In this document: positions 50,528 through 51,735 of the stretch, one piece after another
How positions within the stretch are numbered: the first letter of the stretch is position 1
Layout: every line of letters starts with the position of its first letter
Assembly: GCF_017614965.1 (NCBI RefSeq)
Contig: NZ_WVUG01000025.1
Location: 1 to 51,735, forward strand
Direction of reading: 5' to 3'
Source of the DNA: Streptomyces griseorubiginosus
Lineage (GTDB): Bacteria; Actinomycetota; Actinomycetes; Streptomycetales; Streptomycetaceae
DNA: 51,735 bases
The notes under the pieces: model-generated
What the model was told of the DNA's origin: nothing
Seen by the model: only the letters and a program-made list of their open reading frames with translations
Databases searched by the model: none
Program-made: the position numbers and the translations under genes

Positions 50528-51706
50528 TCACCGGTACCACCCGAACCGCTGCGCGATCACGGGCAGCCGGTCGGCGACGATGGCGTGGGCCGCCGCGCGC
50601 GGTGTCGTCCCGTCCGCCTCCGCGCGGGCCAGCATCTGCTCCACCAGGGCCCGCATCGAGCGCCGGGTGTGGGCGAACGCCTCGTCCGCGTCGGCGCCGA
50701 TGTCCCCGAACAGGGTCCACCACCACCAGGCGTTCGTCCCGGAGTTGACGACGACGTCCGGCAGCACGGTCACCCCGCGCGCGGCGAGCAGTTCCTCCGC
50801 CTCGGGCAGCACCGGCATGTTGGCCGCCTCGACGATCCAGCGGGCGGTGATCCGCTCCTGCTCGGCGACATCGATCGCGTACGACACGGCCGCCGGCACC
50901 AGCACCTCCGCGTCGGCGGACAGCCAGGCGTCGCCGGGCAGTTCACGGTCCTCGGGGCGCAGGGCGGCGCGGTCGACGGTGCCGTAGGCGTCCCGCGCGG
51001 CCAGCAGCGTCTCCACGTCCAGGCCCGCCGGGTTGACCATCGTGCCCTTGACGTCGGCGACGGCGACGACGGTCAGCCCCGCGCGTGTGAGGAAGCGCGC
51101 CGTCGCCCCGCCCATGGTGCCGAGGCCCTGCACCGCGACCCGCGTGCCCGCGTACGGCACACCGGCCCGGTCCAGGGCCGCCAGCGCCGACTCGGCGACC
51201 CCGCAGCCGCCGACCAGTTCGTCCAGCCCGATGCCGTCCACCTCGACCGCGAACGCGTCCGCGAGCCGCCGCCGGGCCGTCGCCTCGTCGTCCAGCAGCG
51301 GATACACCGCCTGGACGGAGGAGACCAGCCCCGCCTCGGCCGCCGCCCGGTCCACCAGGTCCTGGGTGAGACCGAGGTCCTCACCGGTGGTCCAGAAGTT
51401 CTCGATGTACGGCCTCATGGCGCGCAGATAGCGCACCAGCAGCCCGTACGCCCCCGGGTCCTGGGGGTCGCAGTCGATGCCGCCCTTCGCGCCGCCCAGC
51501 GGGATGTAGCGGCCCTCCGGGTTGTAGTGCAGCGCCTCCTTCATGGTCATCCCGCGCGCGAGCCCGGCGACCTCCTCGAGGGTGCAGCCGGCGCGCATGC
51601 GCAGCCCGCCGCTGGCGACACCGCGCACCAGCCGGTCGACGACGAGGAACCCCTGGCGGCCGGTGAGGTGGTCGGTCCAGGTGAGCGACATCAGGGGGGC
51701 GGTCAT
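50528..51706 (-). CDS. Glu/Leu/Phe/Val dehydrogenase family protein
   Basis: The 392-aa amino-acid dehydrogenase has the catalytic Lys74 in IPLGGAKGGID, a further conserved block GRYIPLGG-x(n)-RPYIENFWTTGED, and the Rossmann NAD(P) motif VAVQGLGTMGGATARFL (~res 190-207). The late WIVEAANMPVLPEAEELLAA and DVVVNSGTNAWWWW are also typical. It oxidatively deaminates an L-amino acid to a 2-oxo acid. The size and WWWW segment fit a glutamate- or leucine-type bacterial homologue rather than hexameric GdhA, and specificity is undecided. ATG 51706 has GAGGAG about 7 nt upstream. The upstream gene lies outside the window. Confidence 0.9.
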   Translation of the reverse strand: MTAPLMSLTWTDHLTGRQGFLVVDRLVRGVASGGLRMRAGCTLEEVAGLARGMTMKEALHYNPEGRYIPLGGAKGGIDCDPQDPGAYGLLVRYLRAMRPYIENFWTTGEDLGLTQDLVDRAAAEAGLVSSVQAVYPLLDDEATARRRLADAFAVEVDGIGLDELVGGCGVAESALAALDRAGVPYAGTRVAVQGLGTMGGATARFLTRAGLTVVAVADVKGTMVNPAGLDVETLLAARDAYGTVDRAALRPEDRELPGDAWLSADAEVLVPAAVSYAIDVAEQERITARWIVEAANMPVLPEAEELLAARGVTVLPDVVVNSGTNAWWWWTLFGDIGADADEAFAHTRRSMRALVEQMLARAEADGTTPRAAAHAIVADRLPVIAQRFGWYR

Positions 51707-51735
51707 GCGGTCTCCTCAGCGGGGGTGATCAGGGG

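Noticed and set aside
1..51735. tRNA, rRNA, CRISPR, insertion sequence, integrase or phage genes
   Set aside because: None was recognised on either strand. No transposase motifs, long terminal inverted repeats or spacer-repeat patterns were seen.

Overview
This window is high-GC actinobacterial DNA, almost certainly Streptomyces. Third codon positions are G/C-saturated, which produces long spurious antisense reading frames. GTG and TTG starts are common. A hopanoid (hpn) operon sits beside a type I IPP isomerase gene, and a cyclic-di-AMP (ydaO-type) riboswitch lies in front of a LysM/M23 cell-wall hydrolase. From memory, the order idi, galE, CDP-alcohol transferases, ABC exporter, hpn operon, XRE-cupin regulator, small membrane protein matches the S. 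coelicolor region around SCO6750-SCO6771. I saw no rRNA, tRNA, CRISPR array, IS element or prophage. It looks like ordinary chromosome rather than an island.

Layout. 1-17000 is a mixed housekeeping and accessory stretch: the 3' end of a ThDP-dependent enzyme, a MerR regulator, an amino-acid permease, a macro-domain protein, two divergent secreted peptidases (M1 and S15), an uncharacterised 337-aa protein, an ABC-F ATPase, a DUF1003 membrane protein, a glycolipid-binding-domain protein, Tex, a 43-aa LPFR-type protein, a GlxA regulator with a DJ-1/PfpI partner, an enoyl-CoA hydratase and a HATPase. 17005-18905 (minus strand) holds idi and galE. 19182-26261 is a seven-gene, mostly overlapping set: two CDP-alcohol phosphatidyltransferases, a LicC-like nucleotidyltransferase, an sn-glycerol-1-phosphate dehydrogenase-type enzyme, a GT2 glycosyltransferase and a TagGH/Wzm-Wzt-type ABC exporter. 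It ends at a perfect 16-bp terminator hairpin.

26586-39492 is the hopanoid operon: a 22-codon leader ORF, hpnC, hpnD, a 45-aa small gene, hpnE, polyprenyl synthase, shc, hpnG, hpnH, ispG, dxs and an hpnO-like aminotransferase. Most junctions are ATGA, GTGA or TGATG overlaps. The set covers isoprenoid precursor supply (Dxs, IspG, and Idi from across the gap), farnesyl diphosphate, squalene, hopene, adenosylhopane, ribosylhopane and aminobacteriohopanetriol. A 13-bp terminator hairpin closes it. Then come a 1128-aa repeat-rich helical protein and a two-gene unit (XRE-cupin regulator plus 41-aa membrane protein) preceded by two TTGCC-N5-GGCAA operators whose centres are 20 bp apart.

43795-51735 contains a tyrosine phosphatase, a GH36 alpha-galactosidase, the riboswitch-controlled M23 peptidase, an SGNH hydrolase, a TetR regulator with an ABM/DUF1330-like partner, a decayed ATP-grasp acyl-CoA ligase remnant and a Glu/Leu/Val dehydrogenase.

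The best candidate for an undescribed system is the 19182-26261 envelope locus. It appears able to make sn-glycerol-1-phosphate (archaeal stereochemistry), activate an alcohol phosphate with a nucleotide, transfer it twice, glycosylate the product and export it, and it lies immediately before the hopanoid operon.
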